From NCBI RefSeq assembly GCF_000422865.1, contig NZ_AUGW01000016.1, positions 16,658 to 80,657 on the forward strand: 64,000 nt of DNA, in the 5' to 3' direction. Shown piece by piece: positions 54,549-63,922 of the stretch. The translations under genes were made by a program, and so were the position numbers. Source of the stretch: Oceanospirillum maris DSM 6286. GTDB lineage: Bacteria; Pseudomonadota; Gammaproteobacteria; Pseudomonadales; Halomonadaceae. The stretch's first letter is position 1, and every line of letters begins with the position of its first letter. Under the pieces are notes generated by a model that was given only the letters and a program-made list of their open reading frames with translations, was not told the DNA's origin and did not search any database.

Positions 54549-55370
54549 ATGCCTATAACCACTCTAATCCCACTGAAAAAAATCCACGGTGCTGCGGCAA
54601 TAGGACTAACAAGCCTATTCATATCCAGCTCACTCTTTGCGGCACCAGTTCGCTTTCTCGTCGGCTACCCTACGGAAGCCAACGCACCCTATTATTTAGA
54701 TTCGGGCACCGAAGTCCCTAAGCATAACCCCGGTTACTCGGTTGAAATTATGCAGGAAGTTGGTAAGCGCATTAAAGAAGTACGCTTTAAGCTTGTACGC
54801 TGTGAGTTCAATCAATGCCTTGAACAAATCAAATCCGGCAAGTTGGATGGTCTGTTTAATGTGCCCTATCGTGAGCACTGGCTTTTTACGGGCAAATATC
54901 CGTTCACCAAAGCCAAGGTTGATCCGCGACAAAAACTTTATGGAGAGGAATACGCCCTTTATCGCATTAAGGACAGCCGAGTATCGACCGATGGCGACCG
55001 CATCTATGGCTTAAAAGGTGAAGGTGTCGCTGTAAAAAATAACAGTCCTATAATCCCCATGCTAAAAGAGAACAACTATTCTGTTCTAAGCTTCCCAACA
55101 ACAACCGAAGCTCTGCAAGCGATGTTACGCCGCGAAACACCAGCAACCGTTCTAGTCATTGACCATGTTGAAGCTCTAGCCCGAATGCACCCTGAGTTAA
55201 CCGATCTGATCAGTCGCGCTCAGTACAGCCTTTATGAAGAAGATTATTACCTTATGTTAAGCCGACAGTTCTACGCCAAAAAACCTTGGTTGGCAGAGAA
55301 AATTTGGACAGAACAAACCAAAGTGCAGCAAGAACTAGGTGAAAAACTAGCGAATGAATATATTCGATAA
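54549..55370 (+). CDS. Periplasmic substrate-binding protein, SBP_bac_3 type, without permease genes
   Basis: Solute-binding protein of the amino-acid type. Counted from ATG 54549, a Sec signal peptide occupies about residues 1-31 (IGLTSLFISSSLFAA). The mature part starts RFLVGYPTEANAPYYLDSG and includes PGYSVEIMQEVGKRIKEVRFKLVRCEFNQCLEQIKSGKLDGLFN with a Cys pair likely forming a disulfide. The open frame begins 120 bases upstream, but the signal peptide argues for this start. No ABC permease or ATPase gene is adjacent. It may be a sensory binding protein or part of the ectoine region; unproven. Confidence 0.85.
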   Translation: MPITTLIPLKKIHGAAAIGLTSLFISSSLFAAPVRFLVGYPTEANAPYYLDSGTEVPKHNPGYSVEIMQEVGKRIKEVRFKLVRCEFNQCLEQIKSGKLDGLFNVPYREHWLFTGKYPFTKAKVDPRQKLYGEEYALYRIKDSRVSTDGDRIYGLKGEGVAVKNNSPIIPMLKENNYSVLSFPTTTEALQAMLRRETPATVLVIDHVEALARMHPELTDLISRAQYSLYEEDYYLMLSRQFYAKKPWLAEKIWTEQTKVQQELGEKLANEYIR

Positions 55371-55473
55371 TCAGCAACGAGGCTATCGACTCACTTGATA
55401 AACAGCCCTTCTGGTCTAGAGTTAGCTAAAGCGAACCCAGCTCATGTTTATCAAAACAAGAAGGAAAAACCCG

Positions 55474-56691
55474 ATGAGTGATCAGGCAAAGAATCTAGAG
55501 AAACCCGCGACATCTTCTCAGAAACCGAGTCAGCTCTGGGCGGGAATTATTCAGCACGCAACGGAGTTGCGTCACCAATTGCACCGACAACCAGAGCTAA
55601 CCTGGCAAGAGGTCAATACCGCTAATACTATCCGCCAGCAACTGGATAAACTACAGATCTCTTGGCGAGAATGTGCTCAGCTTGGCACCCTGGCAACCTT
55701 GGCTCCCCATGCAGATGGCCGCCATATTGCTCTACGGGGCGATATTGATGGACTGCCAATCCATGAAGAAGCCGATGTGGAATACACCTCCGAGACGGCA
55801 GGCTGTATGCATGCTTGCGGCCATGATGGCCATACGGCGGCACTATGGGCCACTGCCGCATGGCTAAAAGCCCATGAAGCAGAACTGCCTGGGCCTGTTA
55901 CTTTTATCTTTCAACCGGCAGAAGAAGGCGGCCACGGAGCCAAGGCGATGATAGAAGCGGGAGCGCTTGACGGTGTTGATTGCATCTACGGTTGGCATAA
56001 CTGGCCTGCAATCCCCTATGGACAAGCGGTTTGCCCCGACGGCACAGTGATGGCGGGTAATGGTACGTTTCTTATCACGGTGAAAGGGCAAGGCGGGCAC
56101 GCCAGTCAACCAGAACTGTGCCGAGACCCATTATTAGCTGGGGCAGCCATGGTGATCAATCTACAGCAGATTATCAGCCGAAGAGTTGCACCTCAAGATG
56201 CCGCCGTGGTGAGCATCTGCTCTTTTAAGGCAGAAAGTGCCGCGACGGTTATTCCTGAAACCGCACAAATCGAGGGTAGCATTCGCCTTTCAACCCCAGA
56301 TCTGCGTCAGCCAATTAATCAGCTTATCGAGCAAATCTGTCAAGACACCGCCCGCACCTATGGTGTCGAGGTTGATGTGGATATTCGGCCACGCTATGAG
56401 GCCACTATTAACCACCCGACACCCGCTGCGGATTTCCGCCTTGCTCTTAGGAAGCAGCTTGGAAAGAATTGGCAAAGCCCTACAGCTTTACCCATCATGG
56501 CTTCAGAGGATTTCAGTTATTACCTACAGCAGATCCCTGGCGCATTTGCCCTTATCGGCATGGCAGAAGAGGGTCGATTTACAGCGCCTTGTCATAGTCC
56601 TCACTACCAATTTAATGATCGGTTGCTAGCACAAGTCGTTGCTGTTTTTTCAACGTTAACCGATATACCTCCTCCGCCAATTTCTAACTAA
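55474..56691 (+). CDS. doeB2: M20 amidohydrolase, probable N2-acetyl-diaminobutanoate deacetylase DoeB2
   Basis: Dinuclear metal amidohydrolase of the M20/HipO family. Signatures: LRHQLHRQPELTWQE near residues 27-41, LRGDIDGLPI, MHACGHDGHTA, FQPAEEGGHGAKAMIEAG, and the late MASEDFSYYLQQIPGAF and CHSPHYQFND. Its position before doeD-doeA-doeC supports DoeB2, which deacetylates the N-acetyl-diaminobutyrate released by ectoine hydrolase. Alone it could also be a general N-acyl amino acid hydrolase. ATG 55474 has AAGGA nine bases upstream; 405 residues. A 371-base gap separates it from doeD. Confidence 0.8.
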   Translation: MSDQAKNLEKPATSSQKPSQLWAGIIQHATELRHQLHRQPELTWQEVNTANTIRQQLDKLQISWRECAQLGTLATLAPHADGRHIALRGDIDGLPIHEEADVEYTSETAGCMHACGHDGHTAALWATAAWLKAHEAELPGPVTFIFQPAEEGGHGAKAMIEAGALDGVDCIYGWHNWPAIPYGQAVCPDGTVMAGNGTFLITVKGQGGHASQPELCRDPLLAGAAMVINLQQIISRRVAPQDAAVVSICSFKAESAATVIPETAQIEGSIRLSTPDLRQPINQLIEQICQDTARTYGVEVDVDIRPRYEATINHPTPAADFRLALRKQLGKNWQSPTALPIMASEDFSYYLQQIPGAFALIGMAEEGRFTAPCHSPHYQFNDRLLAQVVAVFSTLTDIPPPPISN

Positions 56692-57062
56692 AAATTGATT
56701 CTTAAGTAAAAGAAATCCGAGAGCTAGGTCAATATTTCGTTTATTAAAAAAAGAAAAAAGGAAAATATTGTCACCAACAGCTTGCAGGATCATCTTATCT
56801 CTCCTACGTTGAAAACAGGCCAGTTTTTCAGTTTGGTCCCTAGACCAAACAAAGTTGGCTATTCGTTCATTCTTTAAGCTAAGTCTTTAGCAAACAATTT
56901 AAGCAAAGCATTGAGCCAGCATAAAGAGCCAGAGCATTCTTGGTTACTGGGCTAGCTACATTTAAATACAGTACTGTCGCAAGGGCAGTATTGGTACTGA
57001 TGTGGAAAAACCTGTGTGAGAAATGAGCACCACGGTTGAAGCGCATCAGCTTTGGAGGGGTT
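56692..57062. promoter_or_regulatory. Promoter region of doeD-doeA-doeC with GntR-type palindrome
   Basis: A 371-base gene-free stretch. The perfect inverted repeat GTTTGGTC-CCTA-GACCAAAC lies at 56831-56850, about 210 bases before the doeD start. TGGTC/GACCA half-sites are typical of GntR/FadR-type repressors. A run of A and T precedes it. A second short repeat, GTACTG, occurs at about 56970-57000. Confidence 0.6.
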
Positions 57063-58316
57063 ATGGAATTATTTGAGCAATGGGAATCTGAAATCCGAGG
57101 CTATTCTCGGGCCTATCCAACCGTATTTGCATCCGCATCTAATGCGCGACAAGTCGATGAACAGGGTAAAAGTTATATCGACTTTTTTGCCGGTGCCGGT
57201 GTCCTCAACTTCGGTCACAACAATCCTCAAATGAAGCAGGCGCTAATCGACTTTATACAAGCCGACGGTATTGCTCACAGCCTTGATATGAGTACCACGG
57301 TAAAGCGTGAATTTATTCGTGCTTTCGCCGATACCATTCTAAAACCCCGTAATATGAACTACAAAATGCAGTTCATGGGCCCCACGGGAACCAATGCGGT
57401 AGAAGCTGCCTTAAAACTCGCAAGACGTGTCACCGGTCGCCACAATGTTATTGCCTTTAGCCAAGGTTTCCACGGTATGACATTGGGCGCACTCGCCTGT
57501 ACCGCCAATCAGTACTTTCGCAAAGCCGCTGGCGTTCCACTCAACCATGTGAGCCACGCACCCTTTGAAACCAATCAAGAGGATGGCATTAATAGCATCA
57601 AAGCCTTACGTCGATCCTTTGAAAATAGCTCCAGTGGTTACGAGCCACCCGCAGCCTTTATCGTAGAAACGATTCAGGCTGAAGGCGGTGTAAACATTGC
57701 CAGCGAGGCTTGGTTGTTAGAACTACAACAACTGGCTAAAGACTTAGATGCACTACTGATTATTGATGAGATCCAGGTTGGCTGCGGTCGAACCGGTAGC
57801 TACTTTAGCTTCGACAAAATGAAGCTTGACCCCGATATTATCTGTTTAGCCAAGGGTATTGGCGGCTTTGGCACGCCATTGGCGATGAATCTGGTAAAAC
57901 CAGAACATGACGCTCACTGGCAGCCCGGTGAACATACCGGTACCTTCCGTGGACAAGGTTTCTCTTTTGTCGCTGGTCGTGAAGCCCTGCGTTATTTTGA
58001 AGATGATGTGCTAATGGCACGAACATTAGATCGCGGAGCCATGATAGAAGACCATCTAATGGCTCTTGCGGCGCAGTATCCAAAGTTTAGCGCCCGTGGA
58101 AAAGGCATGATTCAAGCGCTGGATACCAAAGATGGCGCCGCCGCTAAAGCGATCGCCCGAGAATGTTTTGATAATGGCTTACTCGTTGGCCCATGCGGTG
58201 TTGAGGGCCAAGTCATTAAGCTACTGCCACCGCTGACCATCTCCTGTGATGATCTAAAGCAGGGTCTGCAAATTCTGGAGAGTGCGGTTAAAACCGTCAT
58301 GGAGGCTCATCAATGA
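57063..58316 (+). CDS. doeD: Diaminobutyrate--2-oxoglutarate transaminase of ectoine catabolism (DoeD; EctB-like)
   Basis: Class III PLP aminotransferase. It is strikingly close to EctB-type sequences: MELFEQWESEIRGYSRAYPTVF, YIDFFAGAGVLNFGHNNP, FMGPTGTNAVEAALKLARRVTGR and FSQGFHGMTLGALA. The PLP lysine is in ICLAKGIGGFGTPLAM (near 262), with DEIQVGCGRTG before it. In this context it should remove the amino group of diaminobutyrate to give aspartate semialdehyde. GGAGGGG just before ATG 57063 fixes the start; 417 residues. No ectA or ectC is present, which argues against synthesis. Overlaps doeA by four bases. Confidence 0.87.
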   Translation: MELFEQWESEIRGYSRAYPTVFASASNARQVDEQGKSYIDFFAGAGVLNFGHNNPQMKQALIDFIQADGIAHSLDMSTTVKREFIRAFADTILKPRNMNYKMQFMGPTGTNAVEAALKLARRVTGRHNVIAFSQGFHGMTLGALACTANQYFRKAAGVPLNHVSHAPFETNQEDGINSIKALRRSFENSSSGYEPPAAFIVETIQAEGGVNIASEAWLLELQQLAKDLDALLIIDEIQVGCGRTGSYFSFDKMKLDPDIICLAKGIGGFGTPLAMNLVKPEHDAHWQPGEHTGTFRGQGFSFVAGREALRYFEDDVLMARTLDRGAMIEDHLMALAAQYPKFSARGKGMIQALDTKDGAAAKAIARECFDNGLLVGPCGVEGQVIKLLPPLTISCDDLKQGLQILESAVKTVMEAHQ

Positions 58317-59656
58317 AGCAACGTGATGATATGACCTTTCCATTTGCAGAATATGAGCGCCGCCTAAACGAATTACGCCAACGTATGCAGAAACGGCTGC
58401 TGGATGCCGTCATTATCACCGACCCTGAAAACCTGATGTACCTAACCGATTACCAAACAACGGGGTACTCCTACTTTCAAGCTTTGATCGTCCCGTTGGA
58501 CGACGAGCCTTTTATGATCACCCGAAAGATGGAAGAGTCCAATGTGCATGCCCGCACTTGGGTTGAAAAAACACGCCCCTATCCCGATACCGGCGATGCT
58601 ATTCAGATGCTAATCGAGTCCCTACGGGAGTTTGGGCTTTCCAATAAAGTACTAGGTTACGAGCGCAACAGTTACTTTTTTCCTGCCTATCATCAGGATT
58701 ACCTGCACACCGCCTTTACCGATGGCCGCTTGATGGACTGCTTCGGTATTGTTGAAGAAGGCCGTGCCTGTAAATCTGAAGTTGAACTTGAGATTATGCG
58801 TATTGCCGCCAAAGCAACCATTGCCGGTATGCAGGCAGGCTTTGAGGCAGTTCATCCTGGAGTCACTGAAAATGAGATTGGAGCGGCGATCAGCGAAGCC
58901 ATGTTCCGAGCCGGCGGCGAACCCCCAGCGGTCATGCCCTATGTGACCTCTGGCCCTCGCTCTATGATCGGCCATGCTACGTGGGAAGGTCGTAAAGTAC
59001 AGGCTGGCGAACACGTCTTCTTAGAAGTGGGCGGCTGCTACCGTCGCTACCACACTGCGATGATGCGCACCGTGGTTTGCGGTGAGCTAAGCGACTCTAT
59101 GTATAAAGCTCAAGAGATCATGAAAAATGCACTATGCCAAGTTCGGGCCGAACTGCGCCCTGGCATGACCGTTTCTGATGCCGATAATTTAGTCCGTACC
59201 ATTATTACTGAAAATGATATTGGTGCCCGTCTCATTACTCGCTCGGGCTACTCTATTGGTATCGCTTTTCCACCCAGCTGGGATGAAGGTTATATCATCA
59301 GTTTAAAGCAGGGTGACAGCACTATCTTAGAACCTGGCATGACGTTTCATATCATCCCTTGGATGTGGGGCGTTGATGGTGACAAAACCTGCGGCACCTC
59401 AGATACCATCTATATTACTGACACGGGCTGCGCCTCATTTTTTGACGGTATGGATGAAGATTTTATCGTCAAACCGAATACTGAAATTAAAGATATAGAC
59501 CTCGCCTTTCCAACAGAAAATGCCCAACAAACCGTACAGGCTTTAAAGAAAGTAAAGCAGGAAAAAACGAGTCCCACCAAAAAGGAAAAAAAAGCAGATA
59601 AATCCCTAAGAATTAAACACGCTGCAAAAGAAACCAAAGCCAGCAAAAAAGCATAA
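58313..59656 (+). CDS. doeA: Ectoine hydrolase DoeA, with Lys-rich C-terminal tail
   Basis: M24 (creatinase/aminopeptidase P-fold) enzyme that opens the ectoine ring to N-acetyl-diaminobutyrate. N-terminal creatinase-like domain: RRLNELRQRMQKRLLDAVIITDPENLMYLTDYQTTGY. C-terminal pita-bread domain: EEGRACKSEVELEIMRIAAKAT, SGPRSMIGHATWEGR, EVGGCYRRYHTAMMRTV, RSGYSIGIAFPPSWDEG and MTFHIIPWMW. The usual five metal ligands are not obvious, as in DoeA. The last 55 residues are very Lys-rich (KKVKQEK, KKEKKADK, KETKASKKA), an extension not expected for the family. ATGA overlap with doeD. Confidence 0.9.
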   Translation: MKQRDDMTFPFAEYERRLNELRQRMQKRLLDAVIITDPENLMYLTDYQTTGYSYFQALIVPLDDEPFMITRKMEESNVHARTWVEKTRPYPDTGDAIQMLIESLREFGLSNKVLGYERNSYFFPAYHQDYLHTAFTDGRLMDCFGIVEEGRACKSEVELEIMRIAAKATIAGMQAGFEAVHPGVTENEIGAAISEAMFRAGGEPPAVMPYVTSGPRSMIGHATWEGRKVQAGEHVFLEVGGCYRRYHTAMMRTVVCGELSDSMYKAQEIMKNALCQVRAELRPGMTVSDADNLVRTIITENDIGARLITRSGYSIGIAFPPSWDEGYIISLKQGDSTILEPGMTFHIIPWMWGVDGDKTCGTSDTIYITDTGCASFFDGMDEDFIVKPNTEIKDIDLAFPTENAQQTVQALKKVKQEKTSPTKKEKKADKSLRIKHAAKETKASKKA

Positions 59657-59666
59657 GGAGTCTGAT

Positions 59667-61037
59667 ATGTTTACCGTGACCAACCCAAGCACTGGGAAAA
59701 CGCTGTATCAGAAACCCTCGCTGGCAAGCGTTGAAATGGAACAGCATATTGAAGCGTCTTACCAAGCATGGCTGAAATGGCGTACCTCTAGCTTTTCTCA
59801 ACGGGCTGACGTACTGATTCAAGTTGCTCGTCTTATGCGTGAAAACGTCAAGATGCTTGCAGCACCCATGACGGAAGAGATGGGCAAACCCATCAAAGAA
59901 GCCCGAGCTGAAGTCATAAAAGCCGCTTGGTGTGCAGAGCATTATGCCGAACATGCCGAAGCGTATCTTACGACACAAACACTCTCATCCGATGCAGCCC
60001 ACAGCTATGTACAACATATGCCTTTGGGGCCGGTACTGGGTGTTCTACCTTGGAATGCACCTTTTTGGTTAGCTTTTCGCTTCTGTGCCCCCGCGCTAAT
60101 GGCGGGTAACACCTGCCTGATGAAACATGACCCCCATGTACCAGGCTGTGCTGAAGCTATCACGAGTTTATTTCAGCAAGCGGGTATCCCTGAACATATT
60201 ATGCAGAACCTGCCACTGCAAACACCAGATGTCGAAGCTGCTATTCGTCATCCTAGGGTACGGGCCGTGTCCTTTACAGGCTCAGGTAAAGCGGGTGCTA
60301 TTGTCGCTTCCATTGCGGCGTCAGAAATTAAGCCCTCGGTTTTGGAACTAGGAGGATCAGACCCCGCTATTGTGCTAGCCGATGCCGATCAAGAGTCCGC
60401 GGCGGATGCAATTGCTCTGTCTAGAATGATCAATGCAGGCCAATCATGCATTGCCGCCAAACGCATTATTGTCGAAGCCTCTATCTACGACAGCTTTATT
60501 GAAAAGCTGAAGCTGCGCTTGGAAAAACTACAGATGGGTGATCCAAAAGAAGAAGCCACCGATATTGGCCCTATCGCTCGCCAAGACCTGCGGGATAATC
60601 TGGATCAGCAGGTGCAGCAAACCATCGCATCAGGTGCTCGATGCCTCTTAGGTGGAAAAATACCGGAGCGGGACGGCTTCTTTTACCCCCCGACGCTATT
60701 GGTTGATGCCCGCAATGAAATGCGAGCCTGCCAGGAAGAAACCTTTGGCCCTATTGCCGTCGTTATAAAAGCCGAGAATGCGGATCAAGCCCTCGCGATT
60801 GCTAATGATACGGAATATGGCCTTGCAGCCTCAATTTGGACAGAAACAAAACGCGGTGAAATGCTCGCCCCGAACATTATGGCAGGACAGGTCGTTGTGA
60901 ACGGCATTGTCAAAACCGACCCCCGCTTACCCAGCGGTGGTATAAAGAGTTCTGGCTTTGGTCGTGAACTTGGTCCTCACGGTATTATGGCCTTTGTCAA
61001 TGTTCAGCAAGTGTGGGTCGGGCCTAAAACAGACTAG
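59667..61037 (+). CDS. doeC: Aldehyde dehydrogenase, probable aspartate-semialdehyde dehydrogenase DoeC
   Basis: NAD(P)+-dependent aldehyde dehydrogenase of 456 residues. Signatures: LPWNAPFWLAFRFCAPALMAGNT near 131-153, the GSGKAG cofactor loop, the catalytic Glu in LELGGSDPAIVL, catalytic Cys261 in NAGQSCIAAKR, and the C-terminal SGGIKSSGFGRELG. By itself it resembles succinate-semialdehyde dehydrogenases; its place after doeD-doeA supports oxidation of aspartate semialdehyde to aspartate. It begins ten bases after doeA with AAGGAG, and a terminator follows. Confidence 0.88.
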   Translation: MFTVTNPSTGKTLYQKPSLASVEMEQHIEASYQAWLKWRTSSFSQRADVLIQVARLMRENVKMLAAPMTEEMGKPIKEARAEVIKAAWCAEHYAEHAEAYLTTQTLSSDAAHSYVQHMPLGPVLGVLPWNAPFWLAFRFCAPALMAGNTCLMKHDPHVPGCAEAITSLFQQAGIPEHIMQNLPLQTPDVEAAIRHPRVRAVSFTGSGKAGAIVASIAASEIKPSVLELGGSDPAIVLADADQESAADAIALSRMINAGQSCIAAKRIIVEASIYDSFIEKLKLRLEKLQMGDPKEEATDIGPIARQDLRDNLDQQVQQTIASGARCLLGGKIPERDGFFYPPTLLVDARNEMRACQEETFGPIAVVIKAENADQALAIANDTEYGLAASIWTETKRGEMLAPNIMAGQVVVNGIVKTDPRLPSGGIKSSGFGRELGPHGIMAFVNVQQVWVGPKTD

Positions 61038-61062
61038 AACAGACTAAAAAACTAGCCCCTTT

Positions 61063-61094
61063 AATCCCCGATGGAGCATCTATCGGGGTATTTT
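61063..61094 (+). terminator. Terminator of the doe operon
   Basis: CCCCGAT (61066-61072) pairs with ATCGGGG (61082-61088), followed by TATTTT; 28 bases after the doeC stop. Confidence 0.8.
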
Positions 61095-61274
61095 CACTCC
61101 TATTCCCCAAGAATTTCATTCTGAATAGCCAAAACACCCTCAATATAAAAGAAGAATCTAAGATAAAAGCATTATCCGATAGCCCTTACAGAGCACTTCC
61201 TGTAAGCTGCACCCCCCGCCTAAAGCGGCCTCTAATGCTGCCTTGCATTTTTATAAATTAAGAGATCACCTGTT

Positions 61275-62771
61275 ATGAGCTTTGCCTCCTTGGGCTTATC
61301 GGCCCCTATTCTTGCTGCTGTTAGTGAGCAAGGTTACGAAACACCTTCACCGATTCAAGCTCAAGCTATTCCAGCCGTGATTGCAGGCAAAGATGTTATG
61401 GCTGCCGCTCAAACTGGCACGGGGAAAACAGCAGGTTTTACCCTACCTCTGTTAGAGATATTGAGTAGGGGGCAACCCACAAAAAGTAATCAGGTTCGAG
61501 CTCTGATTCTTACCCCAACCCGAGAGCTAGCGGCACAGGTTGCAGAAAGCGTTCAAACCTATAGCAAAAATTTACCGCTTCGCTCTACCGTGGTTTTTGG
61601 TGGCGTAAAGATCAACCCTCAGATGATGAAGCTACGTCAAGGTGCCGACATTTTAGTCGCAACACCAGGGCGATTACTCGATCTATACCAGCAAGGTGCG
61701 GTGCGTTTTAACCACCTTGAAATACTGGTGCTGGATGAAGCTGACCGTATGCTTGATATGGGCTTTATTCATGATATTCGTAAAATACTGGCCGTTCTTC
61801 CGGCAAAGCGTCAAAACTTGATGTTTTCTGCTACCTTCTCCAATGAGATACGTACCTTGGCAAAAGGTATCGTGCATCAGCCAGTAGAAGTTTCAGTAAC
61901 ACCGGCTAACTCTACAGCTCCAACGGTGACACAGTGGATCAGCCCTGTTGATAAAGGCCGTAAATCGGCACTGCTATCGCATCTGATCAAAAGTGAAAAC
62001 TGGAATCAGGTTTTGGTATTCACTCGAACGAAACACGGTGCCAACAAGCTAACAAAAGTACTAGAAAAAGCAGGTATCACAGCTGCCGCTATCCACGGCA
62101 ATAAAAGCCAAGGCGCGCGTACTAAAGCATTAGCTGAATTCAAAAATGGCAAAGTGAGCACCCTAGTCGCAACCGATATTGCTGCTCGTGGTTTGGATAT
62201 TGACCAACTACCTCAAGTGGTTAACTTTGAGCTGCCTAACGTACCAGAGGATTACGTACACCGTATCGGGCGTACTGGACGTGCAGGAGCAACAGGGCAA
62301 GCTGTATCGTTAGTTAGTGCCGATGAGTTTAAGCAACTGATCGATATTGAGCGAGTTATTCAGCAAAATCTTGAGCGCAAAGTAGTCTCAGGCTTTGAAC
62401 CTGTTAACGATCTAGGTAGCTCTCGGGCACCCTTACCGCCGAAGCATAAAAAGCCAAGGCAAGCCCGTTCTAACGGAGAGCATAAAGATGGTCAGCGCTC
62501 GGGTGAAAATGCCCGTGGCCACAAGCCTACCGGAAAAAATCGTCGCCATACCGGCCAGTCAACAGGCGAAGGTCGTAGTGACAGTAACCGCGGAGATAGT
62601 AACCGTGGAGATAGTAACCGTAGCCGCAACGATAGCGCTAAACCTGCTAATCGCAGCAAACTAGGTGTGAATAAGTCAGGTTCAGGTAGCGAAAGCAAAC
62701 CAAAACGCTCATTTTCAGCGAACAAACTTGCCTCTCCTAGCAAGCCGACCTCTCCTTGGGGTAATCGCTAA
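61275..62771 (+). CDS. rhlE: DEAD-box ATP-dependent RNA helicase, RhlE type
   Basis: RNA helicase of ribosome assembly and cold adaptation. Motifs: Q motif ([14 protein letters not shown]), [10 protein letters not shown] (residues 43-51), Ia [54 protein letters not shown]. The C-terminal extension (about 375-498) is basic and low-complexity, with [15 protein letters not shown] coded by a 15-base tandem repeat (62583-62621). 498 residues. Monocistronic with its own terminator. Confidence 0.93.
   Translation: MSFASLGLSAPILAAVSEQGYETPSPIQAQAIPAVIAGKDVMAAAQTGTGKTAGFTLPLLEILSRGQPTKSNQVRALILTPTRELAAQVAESVQTYSKNLPLRSTVVFGGVKINPQMMKLRQGADILVATPGRLLDLYQQGAVRFNHLEILVLDEADRMLDMGFIHDIRKILAVLPAKRQNLMFSATFSNEIRTLAKGIVHQPVEVSVTPANSTAPTVTQWISPVDKGRKSALLSHLIKSENWNQVLVFTRTKHGANKLTKVLEKAGITAAAIHGNKSQGARTKALAEFKNGKVSTLVATDIAARGLDIDQLPQVVNFELPNVPEDYVHRIGRTGRAGATGQAVSLVSADEFKQLIDIERVIQQNLERKVVSGFEPVNDLGSSRAPLPPKHKKPRQARSNGEHKDGQRSGENARGHKPTGKNRRHTGQSTGEGRSDSNRGDSNRGDSNRSRNDSAKPANRSKLGVNKSGSGSESKPKRSFSANKLASPSKPTSPWGNR
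62583..62621 (+). repeat. 15-base tandem repeat in the RhlE tail
   Basis: The unit AGTAACCGYGGAGAT occurs about 2.6 times in frame and encodes SNRGD repeats. Confidence 0.8.
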
Positions 62772-62789
62772 GTATTATACCGACATACA

Positions 62790-62825
62790 AATGCCCGCTC
62801 AGTATTGCTAAGCGGGCATTATTTT
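62790..62825 (+). terminator. Terminator of rhlE
   Basis: ATGCCCGCT pairs with AGCGGGCAT across an 11-base loop and is followed by TATTTTC. Confidence 0.82.
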
Positions 62826-62906
62826 CAGTAACGTCTTATTCAAGGCTAGCTTAATTCCAAGTCAGTGATTCTTGTCTGTCGACAGAATCTATCACGGCAA
62901 CAGGAC

Positions 62907-63545
62907 CTAGTGCTGTAGTAGCTCCTGTACTAAATCCATGACGGACTGCTGTTCTTGCTCGTTGAGTACGCCATCTTTCACCCAGCGCACCCTATTATCG
63001 CCATCAACCACAATAATCGCAGAACTACCTTCATCTAAATCCCAAGCACTACGTGCAACCCCATCCTTATCAAGCACCATCATTGACCAAGGAAACTCCT
63101 CTTTACTACTTTCTAGCTTGCCCTTAACAATGCCTCCAGTCCCCCAGATAGCATCATCAGTATTCACAACTGTCACCGTTTGATAGTGCGCCGGCGGTAA
63201 ATTAGCGGCCTTAATACGTTCAATTAGAGGTGCATTCAATGCCTTAGCAGAACTACGACCTGCAATATGTTGAATCACATAAACCTTACCTGTTAGCTGC
63301 TGACTGCTCCAAGGGCTGTAGCCTATGCTATCGCCAGATAAGACCAGCTCTCCACTACTTTGAACACTCACCGCAGGTAAAGCAGCCCCCGTTACAACCG
63401 AAGCTGCAGCTTGAAAAGAAAGGCTAGCGAATAGAGTAAACAAACCTACCTGAACAAAATACATCCATTGAGTAACCTGTTTATTTAACTTAAGCCTGCG
63501 TTGATGAATCTGCGCTATATCGAACTTTGGATTTATGCGTGCCAT
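62907..63545 (-). CDS. ytfJ: YtfJ-family periplasmic protein
   Basis: Thioredoxin-fold exported protein of unknown function, close to E. coli YtfJ: LPAVSVQSSGELVLSGDSIGY, then WSSQQLTGKVYVIQHIAGRSSAKALNAPLIERI, TVVNTDDAIWGTGG and SSAIIVVDGDNRVRWVKDG. It lacks the thioredoxin CxxC. The hydrophobic signal lies at about residues 28-48 after a basic, 27-residue N-terminal part; AGGAGAG just before ATG 63545 supports this longer start, although ATG 63464 would give a more standard signal peptide. Confidence 0.88.
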   Translation of the reverse strand: MARINPKFDIAQIHQRRLKLNKQVTQWMYFVQVGLFTLFASLSFQAAASVVTGAALPAVSVQSSGELVLSGDSIGYSPWSSQQLTGKVYVIQHIAGRSSAKALNAPLIERIKAANLPPAHYQTVTVVNTDDAIWGTGGIVKGKLESSKEEFPWSMMVLDKDGVARSAWDLDEGSSAIIVVDGDNRVRWVKDGVLNEQEQQSVMDLVQELLQH

Positions 63546-63660
63546 AAATCTCTCCTGATTTTTATTTTTGGAAGGAATAGGCAGAGTAAACGAAATTGCA
63601 CCAAATTCAAACAGTCGTTTGTTTTATTTTATTATTAAAAAAAGAGTCAAAAAAAATGCA

Positions 63661-63694
63661 AAAAAAAGCCAGTCTCGAAAGACTGGCTTTTTTC
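63661..63694 (-). terminator. Terminator of the second cold-shock gene
   Basis: AAGCCAGTCT-CGAA-AGACTGGCTT is a perfect stem with a stable CGAA-type loop and A/T runs on both sides; 19 bases after the csp stop. Confidence 0.92.
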
Positions 63695-63712
63695 AGAAAT
63701 TATTGGCTAGGA

Positions 63713-63922
63713 TTAGATAGCAACAATATTCTCAGCTTGAGGGCCTTTAGCGCCATCAGTTACTGTAAATTCAACTTGCTGACCTTCAGTCAGAGTTTTG
63801 AATCCAGAGCTAGCAATTGCACTGAAGTGAGCAAACACGTCAGGACCAGATTGTTGCTCAATGAAACCAAAACCTTTAGCTTCGTTAAACCATTTTACAG
63901 TACCACGGATAGTATTAGACAT
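63713..63922 (-). CDS. Cold-shock protein, CspA family (second copy)
   Basis: A 69-residue cold-shock-domain protein ([17 protein letters not shown]) with RNP1 KGFGFIE and RNP2 VFAHF; the second Val of the usual VFVHF is Ala. It is a paralogue of the protein at 5230-5439 but differs through most of the C-terminal half. The leader runs to the window edge, so its promoter is not visible. Confidence 0.95.
   Translation of the reverse strand: MSNTIRGTVKWFNEAKGFGFIEQQSGPDVFAHFSAIASSGFKTLTEGQQVEFTVTDGAKGPQAENIVAI

Noticed and set aside
57063..61037. Ectoine biosynthesis operon
   Set aside because: The transaminase is EctB-like, but no ectA or ectC is present and the neighbours are ectoine hydrolase and an aldehyde dehydrogenase, so catabolism is the better reading.
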